Assembly: GCF_036588685.1 (NCBI RefSeq)
Contig: NC_086376.1
Coordinates: 56,071,166 to 56,135,165 of the forward strand
Direction: 5' to 3'
DNA length: 64,000 nt
Source of the DNA: Mytilus trossulus
Taxonomy: Eukaryota > Mollusca > Bivalvia > Mytilida > Mytilidae
The notes beneath the pieces were generated by a model. The model did no database searches. It saw only the letters and a program-made list of their open reading frames with translations, and had not been told where the DNA came from. The position numbers and the translations under genes are program-made. Within the stretch, counting starts at the first letter, position 1. Every line of letters begins with the position of its first letter. Positions 37,500-49,587 of this stretch are shown one piece after another.

Positions 37500-38040
37500 T
37501 TCTGACAACGGACACGTGCTTCTTTACTGTCGGTATTGCTGTGTGTTTTTTTAATCTGCATTGGCAAGAGGAATAAAAGGAAGGTTGAGATCTCACAAAA
37601 CATGTTTAACTCAGCCGCATTTTTGTGCCTGTCCAAGGTCAGGAGCCTCTGGCCTTTATTGATCTTGTTGGATTTTTAATTTTAGGTTTTTGTATACACT
37701 TTGGATAGATAAAGGAAGAGATGGTATGAGTGCAGATGAGACAACTCTCCATCTAAGTCACAATTTATAAAAGTAAACCATTATAGGTCAAGGTACGGTC
37801 TTCACAAGTATCTTATGCTCACAACAAACAGTAAGCTATAAAGGGTCCCCAAAATTACCAGTGTAAAACCTTTCAAACGGGAAAACCAACGGTCTAATCT
37901 ATATACAAAACGAGAAACGAGAAACAACTGTAAAGTTTAGTATGACGTCCTTTTTCACTGAACTAGTCCATATTTTTGTTTATAGGCCAGCTGAAGCACG
38001 CATTTGGGTGCGGGATTTTTTCTTGTTGTATTGAAGAACC
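37500..38040 (+). repeat. nested dispersed repeats
   Basis: 'tgcatttttgtgcctgtcca' to 'cctctggcctttattg' belongs to the family at 26930-27345, interrupted at about 37705-37930 by the 'gagacaactctccatc' block, then resumes with 'cactgaactagtcca' and 'gggtgcgggat'. This is an insertion of one repeat into another. Confidence 0.75.
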
Positions 38041-39097
38041 AAATATATCTGAGAAACAACCCTTATATGATTTGCGCGCCTTATAATTATTTTGTACATT
38101 AAATCCAGTTAAACTGTACCATGTATACCTTTAAAAATAATAGAACAATTCTGAGATATGACGATACCGACCAGCCAAATATATATATACATTACAATCA
38201 TTCTATAAAACAAATATTGTTAATTTATTCCTTATAGAATCTGAAAATCATACCAAACAAGAATCAAATAACATGGATCAATGAACCATGAATATAAAAT
38301 CAAGGTCATATTAATATAATTGCAAGATAGACAATTTCACTATACAAACATTCCATACTCCAAAAATATATCTAACTAAATGCTTAAAGTATCCGAGAAA
38401 TACACCAAAACACAAACATTTTACTGTGCCGGACCACTTAACACTGAAAATGATGTCAAGGTCAGATGACACCTGTGAAGTGGACATTTAGACATTAAAA
38501 TCGTTCAATACAACCAAATATAGAAAAACTATTGCATTTGGTATCTTAGATTTTGTCTAAACCACGAACACATAACACGAACACGTAAAATGAGGTCATG
38601 GTCAAGTGAAAACTGTTTTCCTAATTTTGGGAGCACACCATATTATTTAAGTGCGCACAGTATATTATAATGTGCGTACAATATGTTTAAGTTGTGCGCA
38701 CAATATATTTAAGTTGTGCGCACAACATATTTAATTTGTGCGCACAATATATTTAAGTTGTGCGCACAATATATGTAAGTTGTGCGCACAATATATTTTT
38801 TTTTCTTTGCATGTCCCTAGCGGGGCTCTCCCTAGCGGGGCTCCGTAATTTTCCATATCTTTGTACATTGCTATATTTGTTTTTATTCTATTTTTATTTT
38901 TTTAAGCTGTATGAACTGCAGATTTTTTTGTTAAAGTATTCTATTAAATGAATTAAAATAAAGGAAGAGGGAAGTCATTTTGCTATTAATTTGAACAATT
39001 GTATATTTATTTTTTTGCGCAAATGATACTTTATAACTTTAAAACAAGTGGCGCAAAGGTAACATTAGAGAAAACAGTTGTGGCGAAAAAGGACCCA

Positions 39098-39310
39098 TTT
39101 TATGACAGTTCTACCTAAGAATATTTTATGACAGTTCTACCTTAGAATATTTTATGACAGTTCTACCTTGTTATACTTTATGACAGTTTTACCTCAAAAC
39201 ATTTATAAAAGTTTTTACCTTAGAATATTTTATGACAGTTCTGACAGTTCTACCTAAGAATATCGTATGACAGTAATACCATACAATATTTCATGACAGT
39301 AGTTCTACCT
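39098..39310. repeat. ~26-bp GACAGTTCTACCTTAGAATA minisatellite
   Basis: About eight imperfect units of 'ttttatgacagttctacc' plus ttagaata variants. The equivalent in unit B is 46550-46800. Isolated units appear at 45905-45965 and 55190-55215. Confidence 0.9.
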
Positions 39311-40069
39311 TATCTATATAACAAAATACCTGTACCAAGCCAGAATGATAAAAGTTGTTGTCCATTCGTTTGATGTGTTTGAGTTTTGAATTTTGACATT
39401 TGATTGGAGACTTTTCTTTATGAATTTCCCACAGAGTTCAGTATTTTTGTGGTTTTACATTTAAGAAATAAATCTGACAGTTCTATTCTCGAACAGATTT
39501 AGGATATAATGTGTTCTGGAACTTCGATATCAGTTCTACGACATATTACAGTTCTTAAGATAGATGAGTAGGAACCCCAGATGTAGAGGTATATTTAACA
39601 AGTTCATAATCTATTCAACAAGATCTTATCAACCATTTCCTACATAGAGAGATGCCTGTACCAAGTCAGGAATATGACAGTGGCTTTACATTCGTCTGAT
39701 ATATTTTTGCTTTCGGAGTTCGGTATTTTTGTTATTTTACTTTTAACCATGTCTTTCAAAAAGAAAAAAAAGTAATCAGTACACGTTCACTAGATTTACT
39801 GTAAAGACGTCATGCTAGTCTTTTGAAATAGTTTGTGATAGTTCAATTCTCCCACTTAACATTGGAGAGTGGTGTATCAGCAACAGAAATAAAAAAAAAA
39901 GCACCAGCAAACATCAGTTAGAAAGGGCTGTATTTGTCAAATCAAACAGATTACGAAGAGCAAAACGTATTTCAAAATAACTGAAAGCTAGTTCAGTCAC
40001 CATTTCCAACTTATAACCATCGCATTCTTTCCCATACTGAAATGTCAATCAGCACACAACTTAAACTAG

Positions 40070-40850
40070 GAATTTTCTTTATTGGGATACCACTTACACA
40101 AGCATTCCACGTTCCAAACTAAACGACAAATTGAAAGAGTTGGTATTGCTTTGTTTTATAAAAAAAGAATGGCCAACGTAGATACAAGTATCTTGTCGTA
40201 GGGATGGAAAAATCATACTTTGTAAAGGATCACTCTGATTCAAACACAAAGTTCTATGAAACTGACATTATTAAGATGCTTAATTTATTGATTTACAACA
40301 TATTTTTTACGTTCGAAGGAAGTGTTTTTTCAACAGACAGTCGGCGTTCCAATGGGAACCAATTGTTCCTCTCTTCTTGCCGACTTGTTTCTTTATTATT
40401 ATGAGGCTGACTTCATACAGGAACTTCTATCCTTTAACTCTACGTTCCACTATATAGATGATACTCTCTCACTAAATAATTCATAAATTGATGACTATGT
40501 TGAACACATCTATCCCATCGAACTAGAGATAAACGTACACCTAGAAATTGACAATGAGGGTCGGTTGAAAACAATACTTTACGACAAAAGAGATGATTTC
40601 AGCTTTCCAATTGTGAACTTTCCTTTTCTAATAAGCAACATTCCAGCAGCACCTGCATAAGGGGTATATATCTCCCAATTGAAACGATATGCCCATGCTT
40701 GTATTGCCTATCATGATTTTCTTGATAGGGGTTTCTGCTCACAAGAAAGCTCTAAAACCAAGAGTTCCAAATGGTGAAGTTGAAATCATCCATTTGTAAA
40801 TTCGTCCCTCTTTTAAGAATGGTATGTGAATTCATTGGGGACTAACAGTC
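40070..40850 (+). pseudogene. Penelope-like reverse transcriptase fragment, unit A
   Basis: Across frameshifts it reads the RT blocks present in order in unit B: LYTSIP-type, YKYLVVG, SYFVKDHSDSNTKFYETD, IIKMLNLLIYNIFFTF, a damaged VGVPMGTNC-type block, LFLYYYEADFIQELLSFNST and YIDDTLSLNNS. It then continues past the active site into LEIDNEGRLKTILYDKRDD, which unit B has lost. Frame breaks and stops make it non-functional. Confidence 0.75.
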
Positions 40851-42684
40851 CTATAGCAGACCAGTAAATAAAAAGAACTCTTTGTTAATCTCGAGCCTCC
40901 GAGGTGCTTTTTTTAATACCATCGTTAGGAAAGATAAAAACAAACATTTGAAAGCCAAGGATGTATAAGACCTAACCAATTGGGGAGTTGTATGACCAAA
41001 AAAGAACTTAGACAATTCATCTATCAAAATCAACATTGACTTAGGCAAATAAAATCTTAGTTTCTTAACCATTTTTTATTTCTGAACAGAGAATTTAAGA
41101 AAATTTTGTTAGAATCATGTCAATAAAGAAGAACTGACTGCTGAGATGGTAATAAGATGCTAAAGTAAGTTATATTGAAGCGTCTAACGAATAATGTTTT
41201 GTTTTATCTAAAATATAAAAAGAATAACATTGCCGTTTTGTGTTTTTCTCAGTTTGAGTTTGTAACCCGGATTTGTTTTTTTCTCAATCGATTTATGAAC
41301 TTAGAACAGCGGTAAACTACTATTGCCTTTGTTTTATGATGAAAATGTGTTCTTTTTCTGTCACAAATATCTGTCCTGTTATGTAAAATCATAGAAATCC
41401 ATGATGTGTAACTTTTTCCATGGTTCGAATAAAACCTGATAGCTACTTCATTAATTGTCCGTTTATTTTGGCCTGTTGTACAACCTTTAGCATATAAACT
41501 AATTATTTAAAATTTACAAACGACTCGTTAAGGATGTTGTGCTCCTCAAATTCAAAATAACAAGAAAGTTTTCCTGAGTGTTTTTTTTAAAGTTCATTCA
41601 TAGGAAAGTCAAAAAATAAAAAAAAAATATAGGTCCGTGTACTTATTTTTTCGTACCGCAGCTCTATATTGTTCATGAAAATGGCTTTTTCATAAATATC
41701 GGCCTTTTCCAGAAATCTGCATATGTCCATTAGAAGAAACAAAAAACAATCATTTCAATAAGTATGAACTCTTTTTATTAAAATAAAGCTGAAAAACATG
41801 CCATTGTTTCATTTGACACAAAAAAAAAGGAAACAAGTCATTTTTCACAGTTATTGACCTGTTTGAATTTATAAAAAAAACAAGAAAGTACGGGAACACA
41901 TATGACATCCAACAAAACTGTTTGAAACATGGTTTAAAAATAACAACAAGTTAACAATAATTTCTGAAATTTTTCATTAGGTTTCAATATTGAAATTAAA
42001 AAAGAAAAAAGTATAGGTCCGTGTGCAAAATTTCAAATAAAAACTGGTTAAAAGACCAAATAAATACAGAGATGAAGTTCAAAGAGGACCTCAATTCTGA
42101 TTTTTTTTCTAATACACATAAAGTAATGTACTCCTGGGGTACAAAATAATAAGTTTTTCAAAAAATCTAAAAATGTTTAGGTAGACAATACTGTTTTAAG
42201 TTTTGGCATTAAAACTAGTTTATTCTATTCACACGAATAAAAAGTATGATATGACACTGAAATGCATCTGACTAGTTAGTACAATTATTTATTTGTTATA
42301 CCTGTTTTAGATGAAAAATTCTAATGTTTTTGCGATTCATATTGTACACGTTGATATGCATATCTGTTTATATTATGTTGTTTTATTTTGACTGTCCAGT
42401 ACCATGTTATGCTATGTAAGATATGAAATTATTAGGCTTGTTAATTTAAACCAAAAACAACAGGTTTTTTTAACAGTATTAGAATAAATTAACAACTTGT
42501 ATATATATTATAATTGACAGCTTTTGCATGTAAAATTCAAAATTGTGTGTAAAGAAATTAAAATATAAATTTTACAAGTGTTTGTGTATACACACTTTTG
42601 TGTCTTTAAATAAATAATAATGTTTATAAATTTAAAAAAATCATATAAGAGTTGCTTAACATTTATCACAGAACAACCTCCTGT

Positions 42685-42841
42685 TCAATGCGGTAATGTT
42701 ATAGTCCAGACAACATTCTATAATATTTGTCGGTTTAAAAACATAATTTCCGACCACTTCTTTTCATCAGGGAAGTTATATATCACATATAAATACATGC
42801 AAAATTTGTGGTATATTCACTTTCAACTTCAATCGTTCTAG
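42685..42841 (+). promoter_or_regulatory. promoter and non-coding exon 1 of copy 3
   Basis: A conserved block ('caatgcggtaatgttatagt') leads to GACCACTTC at 42752-42760, CAGGGAAGTT at 42768-42777, TATAAATA at 42788-42795, an initiator-like TTCACTTTC near 42817 and exon 1 ending at 42841 (TTCTAG|GTATG). The start site near 42819 is inferred from spacing. Confidence 0.82.
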
Positions 42842-43064
42842 GTATGTTTGGAAACAGTTTCTTTTAAACTATATTTTTTTTAAATCTATTTTTTCCTTCT
42901 TTTTTTTTTTTTTTTAGGTTAGAATGACTTTGATATTTTGACTTCTTTAGTTTAATTTTTCAATTTTGCTTTAATTATGTTTTTTTTTTTTTATTTTGCT
43001 TTTGCTTAAAACGATATATATTTTCTAATTCATTCTCTTGCAGTCGTGAAAGTCAGTTTTAAAA

Positions 43065-44188
43065 ATGAACACAAAGGTAGCTATTTGTCTGATCCTTCCG
43101 TGCATCATCGCACTGGTTTCTTGTGCTTATTTACCTGGTAACTATGGATACCAACAACCAAGACAGGTAGCTCCTTATGCAAACTATGCTGCCAATAGTT
43201 ACCAGGGTCTGAAACAGGCTAAACTCTTCAACTACCGTGAGTACATCTAGCACAGGGTTCAAATCAAATTTAAAAAGGGATAAGGATACCACAAAAATCA
43301 TCATGTACATATAACGCATGTTTGTTATGTAGAATGTTTTAATTCCGCCTAAAAAAGAAATACAGCACTATTTCAAAGTAGTTTTCCTGATTTTGATGTG
43401 CTTCAACTGTTAAAATTAAGAATGTATATATATATATATAGACCACACGACCACTTAGGCTTCACAAAAATAAAGCCACAATGTTATGCCACAAACATAT
43501 ATAAAACAAGTCAAAAATTGTACAACATCACCATTAAATAACTTTAAACATCAACCCAACTTAAGATCTGTAAACTTGATTTCGCAAATTTTTTGTTTTC
43601 CCTCATCGGGATTCGAACCCATGCTACTGAGATATCGTGACACCAAATCGCCTTCACTGTATCCGGTGCACTAGACCACACGAACACCTTGTCTTCACAA
43701 TAATGAAGCTTTCTATGACCGGGTGTTACCTTTCCTCGTCATATATATATATATCTTATATTGCGGAGATTTTTTGTCGCGTGTATGACTATTTAATGGA
43801 TGTACGATAATTGTGTCTACTATGACGTATCAAAATTATGTTTATTATTCAAATTAATACTGTATTTGAAATTATTATTATTGTTAATAATTTCAATATC
43901 AATCTTTATGTATTATGTCTTCGGGGGTTGTTCTTCTTAAATCTTTCAAACTTCACTTGAAACCGAATTTCTGTTTAAACTCTATTCAATCTAATGAATT
44001 TACGAAGATTTAGTTTAGTATTGATAAATATTTTATCCTAAATATTTACATTATTATCGAAACTATAATCGTTATAATTCATTTCATTGTCAATCATAAT
44101 TTTTATCATCATTATTAATTTTCTAGTTCTCGGAGGATTATACTTCTTAAACCTCTTTAACTTCACCGGAAACAGAATTGCTGGTTAG
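43065..44188 (+). CDS. small secreted Tyr/Asn-rich peptide precursor, tandem copy 3
   Basis: The coding parts are 43065-43236 and 44127-44188; 77 residues, identical to copies 1, 2 and 4. Exon 2 begins at 43044 after TCTTGCAG; intron 1 is 202 bp. Intron 2 (890 bp) contains a tRNA-derived SINE with TA repeats at each side and a decayed second copy of exon 3 near 43918-43980. Unspliced reading would end soon after the exon (YREYI stop), so the exon-3 join is needed for the full peptide. The donor, acceptor and frame agree in all five copies. Confidence 0.88.
43428..43755 (-). mobile_element. tRNA-derived SINE flanked by TA repeats, in copy 3 intron 2
   Basis: On the minus strand, GGTTCGAATCC (complement of 43609-43619) is a perfect tRNA/pol III B box, and TGGTCTAGTGCACCGG (complement of about 43661-43676) is an A-box-like sequence about 45-50 bp before it. 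The two 'gaccacacga' words at 43441 and 43673 suggest a partial duplication. The stretch does not fold as a proper tRNA, with no pairing acceptor stem, so it is a SINE rather than a tRNA gene. The same insertion is at about 50169-50505 in copy 4. Confidence 0.65.
43918..43980 (+). pseudogene. decayed duplicate of coding exon 3 in copy 3 intron
   Basis: 'ttcgggggttgttcttctta', 'cttcacttgaaaccgaattt' and 'ctgtttaaac' align with exon 3 'ctcggaggattatacttctt', 'cttcaccggaaacagaattg' and 'ctggttag'. The acceptor AG is lost (ATGT in its place) and there is at least one indel, so it cannot serve as a splice alternative. The same relic is in copy 4 at about 50645-50707. Confidence 0.8.
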
Positions 44189-44920
44189 AGAACATTTTCA
44201 TGAGAATACAGACGAGGTAAGTTGATTTAATGAAATTTAATATCATTATTCGCTTCCAAATAAAATGTTAATGAGGTGCTAAAGAAAAGACTTAAATATA
44301 ATTGTTTGGAACTTGGCCTCAGTGGTTATGCTGATAAATAACGTTAAAATGTATATATTTTATGTAATTTCTTTTAAAATGAAAAAAACCCTTGCTTCTG
44401 TGTTACATTTAACTGCAATTTGTGCTACTATAAAATCTTAAATCTGTAAAACTGTATATTCTTAGACACATTTATTGTTTTGTTATTGCAAAAGAAATCG
44501 TTCACGTACATATTCTTTGTATAATTAGATTGAAATTTACTTACAAGAGAATATAGCATATACTGAGTTACAATACGGCTAATCAACTTTGTAATATTGA
44601 TAAATTTATATGGGAAAAAATGTGAATACATTTCGAACATTATACTCTTTTTATAGGTTTACAAGCAGTATGATGTACAGTCATTGTCAAGATGTATGCG
44701 GGAGTGTCGAACATCCAACACCAGATAAGAAGGTCTAATCTCATCGTTCAACTAAGTTGTAGCATAATACCCCGTGTATACACTTTTGTTAATGTGAACA
44801 TCTTTCATTCCTTTAATCTAAATTGTCTGTATTTTAATGCCTTGTTTGTTGAGGCAGTACATTATTGTTGTGATATGTTCTACAACAATTGTGAATAAAA
44901 ATATATATTTACCAACCTTT
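44189..44920 (+). other. 3'UTR of copy 3 with intron and poly(A) signal
   Basis: Exon 3 runs to 44216 (GACGAG|GTAAGT), 28 nt past the stop. Exon 4 starts at 44657 after TTTTTATAG. AATAAA is at 44894-44899. The 68-codon open frame starting at 44692 is in this 3'UTR and is not a separate gene. Confidence 0.75.
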
Positions 44921-45149
44921 TTGTTACATTTTTTGTGTGTGGCAGTAAAAAGTTAAATCACAAAAAGTTCTGAGCTCCGATGAAAATTCAAAAAGGAAAA
45001 TCCCAAATCAAATGGCAAAATCAAAAGCTCAAACACATCAAACGAATGGATAACAACTGTCATATTCCTGACTATTTACAGGCATTTTCTTATGTTCAAA
45101 ATGGTGGATTGAATAGAATGGATTGTATAGCAAGCTAAACCTAATACAA

Positions 45150-46364
45150 ACATTTTTTTTCTAGCTGTATGAACTATTCAAACATGACAAAATTTAGGAG
45201 ATGATACAACACGACCTATGTATTAATACATATAATCTATTATGTCATGTTATCTTGGGTAGAAAACAATACCCGGGAAAATGATATGGGCACTGTGTTA
45301 TTCAACTATTCAACTGCTCGTTGTATTGTGATTATCCAAAGCGCTCCTCAATATGAAAAATTGTCTTTCTAAAAGGACTGCATTAGAAGCAATTTTTGAT
45401 ATGAAAATTATTATTTTTCTTCACTTTCTTACAAAAAATACGGATATTGTTTGATCAAAATATGCTATGATAATGGAATTTAACACCCTCATACAAAGCT
45501 CTGATTGTTTGTCCGAATTTGGCTTTGCTTTAGGTGCTTTGTTGTTTGATCCGCTCTTCAACATATCTTATAATTTTTTTTATATTCAAATTTTTGTGTT
45601 TCACTGTTGAGACAATAATTGTCGAAATACGCATCTGTTGCATTTTAATTGATATCGTTTATGTTAAACAGCATTAATACATACAGATAAAAATATTATT
45701 ATTGAAAATATTATCAACATGGAGAACTAACAAAACTAAAACATACAGAGACTGTTATCATTTTAGTATATAATATTAATTGTTAGTCAAAATCAAGATA
45801 CCTCTGTCCTACATCACGGTCAGAAGGATGTTTTTGGTTAACGTCGTTTTGGACTGTTTTTCTTTAATACATATTCTTAAGGGTCTACTTAGAACTAGTA
45901 CTTTTAATGACAGTTTTACCTCAAAACTTTTTAGGACAGTTCTACCTCAGAATATTTTATGGGCAGCAGTCCTTTTGCGCCAATTACTGTTTTTCGGGGG
46001 TCATTTCCTTTAAATTTTGTTTTTAAATTGTAACATTTGTGCCAATTTACCTGTACACATAGCAATCGTACATATTAATGATTAATATACATTTATTCTT
46101 ATTTTTGGCTTATAAGATCTTATAAGTCACCATTAATGAAATAACTGTTACACTAATGTCTATACTGAAGGAATATATTCAAACCAACAAATGAACACTT
46201 ATTATTAAAAGTGTTTAGTAAGGAATCTAAAAAAATCAGAACAAAAATTTCCCCCAAAAATACAATGAACTGTTTTATGCGTCCCATCCTTCAACGCATG
46301 GGTTTTTGACAAAATAGGCTACTACATAATAAAATACAGTAATTTAATGTATATGCATTGTCGG
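45150..46364. other. spacer between duplication units
   Basis: Holds a decayed fragment of the ~350-bp repeat family (about 45434-45650, 'caaagctctgattg...aatttggc', 'gtcgaaatacgcatctg') and two GACAGTT-type units at 45905-45965. No gene. Confidence 0.55.
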
Positions 46365-46549
46365 ACTGTAGATATTTTTTGTTAAAGTATTTTTATTAAA
46401 TGAATTAAAATAAAGGAAGAGGGAAGTCATTTTGCTATTAATTTGAACAATCGTATATTTAATTTTTGGCGCAAATGATACTTTATAATTTTAAAACAAG
46501 TGGCGCAAAGGTAACATTAGAGAAAACATTTGTGGCGAAAAAGGACCCA

Positions 46550-46800
46550 TTTTATGACAGTTCTACCTTAGAATATGTTATGACAGTTCTACCGTAGAAT
46601 ATTTTATGACAGTTCTACCTAAGAATATTTTATGACAGTTCTACCTTATTATACTTTATGACAGTTTTACCTCAAAACATTTATAAAAGTTTTTACCTTA
46701 TTATACTTTATGACAGTTCTGACAGTTCTACCTAAGAATATCGTATGACAGTTATACCATACAATATTTTATGACAGTAGTTCTACATTATCTATATAAT
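46550..46800. repeat. ~26-bp GACAGTTCTACC minisatellite, unit B
   Basis: Counterpart of 39098-39310 with two extra units near its left end ('gttatgacagttctaccgta'). Confidence 0.9.
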
Positions 46801-47639
46801 AAAATACCTGTACCAGTCCAGGATAATGAAAGTTGTTGTCCATTCGTTTGATGTGTTTGAGTTTTGAATTTTGACATTTGATTGGAGACTTTTCTTTATG
46901 AATTTTCCTTAGAGTTCAGTATTTTTGTGGTTTTACATTTAAAAAATGAATCTGATAGTTCTATTCTCGAACATATTTAGGATAGAAGTGTTCTGGAACT
47001 GTTACATCAGTTCTACGACATATTACAGTTCTTAATAGAGATGAGTAGGAACCCCAGATGTAGAGGTATATTTAACAAGTACATAATCTATTTAACAAAA
47101 TCTTATCAACCATTTCCTATATAAAGAGATGCCTGTACCGAGTCAGGAATATGACAGTTGTTTTGAATTCGTCTGATATGTTTTTGCTTTCAGAGTTCGG
47201 TATTTTTGTTATTTTTCTTTTAACCATGTCTTTCAATAAAAAAAAGCAATCAGTACACGTCCAACAGATTTACTGTAAAGACGACATACTAGTCTTTTGA
47301 AATAGTGTATGATAGTTCAATTCTCCCACTTAATATTGGAGAGTGGTGGATCAGCAAAAGAAATAAAAAAAAAAGCACACGCAAATATCAGTAAGAAAGT
47401 AGATAGATATAGAAAGATGTGGTGTGAGTGCCAATGAGACAACTCTCCATCCAAATAACAATTAAAAAAAGAAAACAATGATAGGTTAAAGTAGAAAGTG
47501 CTGTATTCGTCAAATTAAACAGATTACGAAGAGCAAAACTTATTTCAAAATAGCTGAAAGCTAGTTCAGACACCATTTCCAACTTATAACCACCGCATGC
47601 TTTCTCATACTGTAATGTCAATCAGCACACAACTTTAAC

Positions 47640-48240
47640 TACGAATTTTCTTTATTGGGATGACACTTTACACAAGCATTCCACGTTCCAAACTAAAAGA
47701 AAAATTGAAAGAGTTGGTATTGCTTTGTTTTATAAAAAAGAATGGCCAACGTAGATACAAGTATCTTGTCGTAGGGATAGAAAATTCATACTTTGTAAAG
47801 GATCACTCTGATTCAAACAAAAAGTTCTATGAAACTGACATTATCAAGATGCTTAATTTATTGATTTACAACATATTTTTTACGTTCGGAGGACGTGTTT
47901 TTCAACAGATTGTCGGCATTCCAATGAGAACCAAATGTGCCTCTCTTCTTGTCGACTTGTTTCTTTATTATTATGAGGCTGACTTCATACTGGAACTTAT
48001 ATCCTTTAACTCTACGTTACGCTATATAGATGATGCTCTCTCACTAAATAATTCATAAATTGGTGACTATGTTTGTATTGCCTATCATGATTTTCTTGAT
48101 AGGAGTTTCTGCTCACAAGAAAGCTCTAAAACCAAGAGTTCCAAATGGTGAACTTGAAATCATTCCATTGTAAATTCGTCCCTCTTTTAAGAATGGGATG
48201 TGAATTCATTGGGGACTAACAGTCATTTAGCAACCCAGTA
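47640..48240 (+). pseudogene. Penelope-like reverse transcriptase fragment, unit B
   Basis: One frame (47660-48058) is open for 132 codons: LYTSIPRSKLKEKLKEL, RRYKYLVVG, SYFVKDHSDSNKKFYETD, FGGRVFQQIVGIPMRTKC and LRYIDDALSLNNS. These are RT motifs in order, including the YIDD catalytic pair. The sequence then jumps by deletion from 'aattggtgactatg' to 'tttgtattgcctatc'. A stop follows. It is a fragment, not a functional gene. Confidence 0.8.
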
Positions 48241-49429
48241 AATAAAAAGAACTCTTTATTAATCTCGAGCGTCCGAGGTGCTTTTTTGAATACCATCGTT
48301 AGGAAAGATAAAAACAAACATTTGAAAGCCAAGGATGTATAAGACCTAACCAATTGGGGAGTTGTATGACCAAAAAAGAACTTAGACAATTCATCTATCA
48401 AAATCAACATTGACTTAGGCAAATAAAATCTTAGTTTCTTAACGATTCTTAATTTCTGAACAGAGAATTTAAGAAAATTTTGTTAGAATCATGTCAATAA
48501 AGAAGAACCGACTGCTGAGATGGTAATAAGATGTTACAGTAAGTTATATTGAAGCTTTAAACGAATAATGTTTTGTTTTATCTAAAATATAAAAAGAATA
48601 ACATTGCCGTAAATGATATTTTTATGTGTTTCTCTCAGTTTGAGTTTGTAACCCGGATTTGATTTTTCTCAATCGATTTATGAACTTAGAACAGCGGTAA
48701 ACTACTATTGCCTTTGTTTTATGATGAAAATGTGTTCTTTTTCTGTCACAAAAATCTGTCCTGTCATATAAAATCATACAAATCCATGATGTATAACTTT
48801 TTCCATGATTCGAATAAAACCTGATAGAGACTTTAATTGTCCGTTTATTTTGGCCTGTTGTACAACCTTTAGCATATATACTCATTATCTAAAATTGTGA
48901 AAGCCAGACGCGCGTTTCGTCTACAAACGACTCGTTAAAGACGTTCAAATAAAACTGGTTAAAAGACCAAATAAATACAGAGATAAAGTTCAAAGAGGAC
49001 ATCAATTCTGATTTTTTTTTCTTATACACATAAAGTAATGTACTCCTGGGGTACAAAATAATAAGTTTTTCTTTGCGATTTATATCGTACACGTTGATAT
49101 ACATATCTGTTTATATTCTGTTGTTTTATTTTGACTGTCCAGTACCATGTTATACTATGAAAGATATGAAATTATTTGGCTTGTTAATTTAAACCAAAAA
49201 CAACAGGTTTTTTTAACAGTATTAGAATAAATTAACAACTTGTATGTATATTATAATTGACAGCTTTTGTATGTAAAATTCAAAATTGTGTGTAAAGAAA
49301 TTAAAATATAAATTTTACAAGTGTTTGTGTATACACACTTTTGTGTCTTTAAATAAATAATAATGTGTATAATTTTTTTTTTAAAATCATATAAGAGTTG
49401 CTTAACATTTATCACAGTACAACCTCCTG

Positions 49430-49587
49430 TTCAATGCGGTAATGTTATAGTCCAGACAACATTCTATAATATTTGTCGGTTTAAAAACATAATTTCCGAC
49501 CACTTCTTTTCATCAGGGAAGTTATATATCACATATAAATACATTCAAAATTTGTGGTATATTCACTTTCAACTTCAATCGTTCTAG
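49430..49587 (+). promoter_or_regulatory. promoter and non-coding exon 1 of copy 4
   Basis: Nearly identical to copy 3: GACCACTTC at 49498-49506, CAGGGAAGTT at 49514-49523, TATAAATA at 49534-49541, initiator-like TTCACTTTC near 49562, exon 1 ending at 49587 (TTCTAG|GTATG). Confidence 0.82.

Larger units (their letters stand above)
35695..38847. mobile_element. 3.15-kb inverted-repeat element with TGTGCGCACA arrays
   Basis: The left end reads TACGGAGCCCTGCTAGGGAC then ATGCAAAG; the right end is its complement, with a 15-bp internal duplication of the CCCTAGCGGGGCT part. Just inside, the palindrome TGTGCGCACA recurs: eight perfect copies on the left (35737, 35759, 35780, 35801, 35822, 35844, 35866, 35888) and five perfect plus two variants on the right (38650-38790), all 21-22 bp apart. 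The terminal TA could be part of the repeat or a TA target duplication. The left end interrupts a tandem repeat unit. The interior holds nested dispersed repeats and no recognised transposase. Superfamily unknown. Confidence 0.85.
38915..45149 (+). repeat. segmental duplication, unit A (carries copy 3)
   Basis: Highly similar in order and sequence to 46365-51878. It contains the GACAGTTCTACC array, a Penelope-like RT fragment, gene copy 3 and a shared tail ending near 'agctaaacctaatacaaac'. Relative to unit B it has about 190-210 extra bp at about 40498-40690 and extra sequence at about 41500-42300. Confidence 0.9.

Noticed and set aside
43131-43319. Minus-strand open frame (also 49877-50065)
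   Set aside because: It is antisense to exon 2 of the peptide gene and is duplicated only because the gene is.
43590-43690. Possible tRNA gene
   Set aside because: The A and B boxes are present, but no acceptor stem or anticodon arm pairs properly; a tRNA-derived SINE fits better.
44692-44898. 68-codon open frame (also 51419-51625)
   Set aside because: It lies in the 3'UTR exon of copies 3 and 4, begins without upstream support and is conserved only through the duplication.
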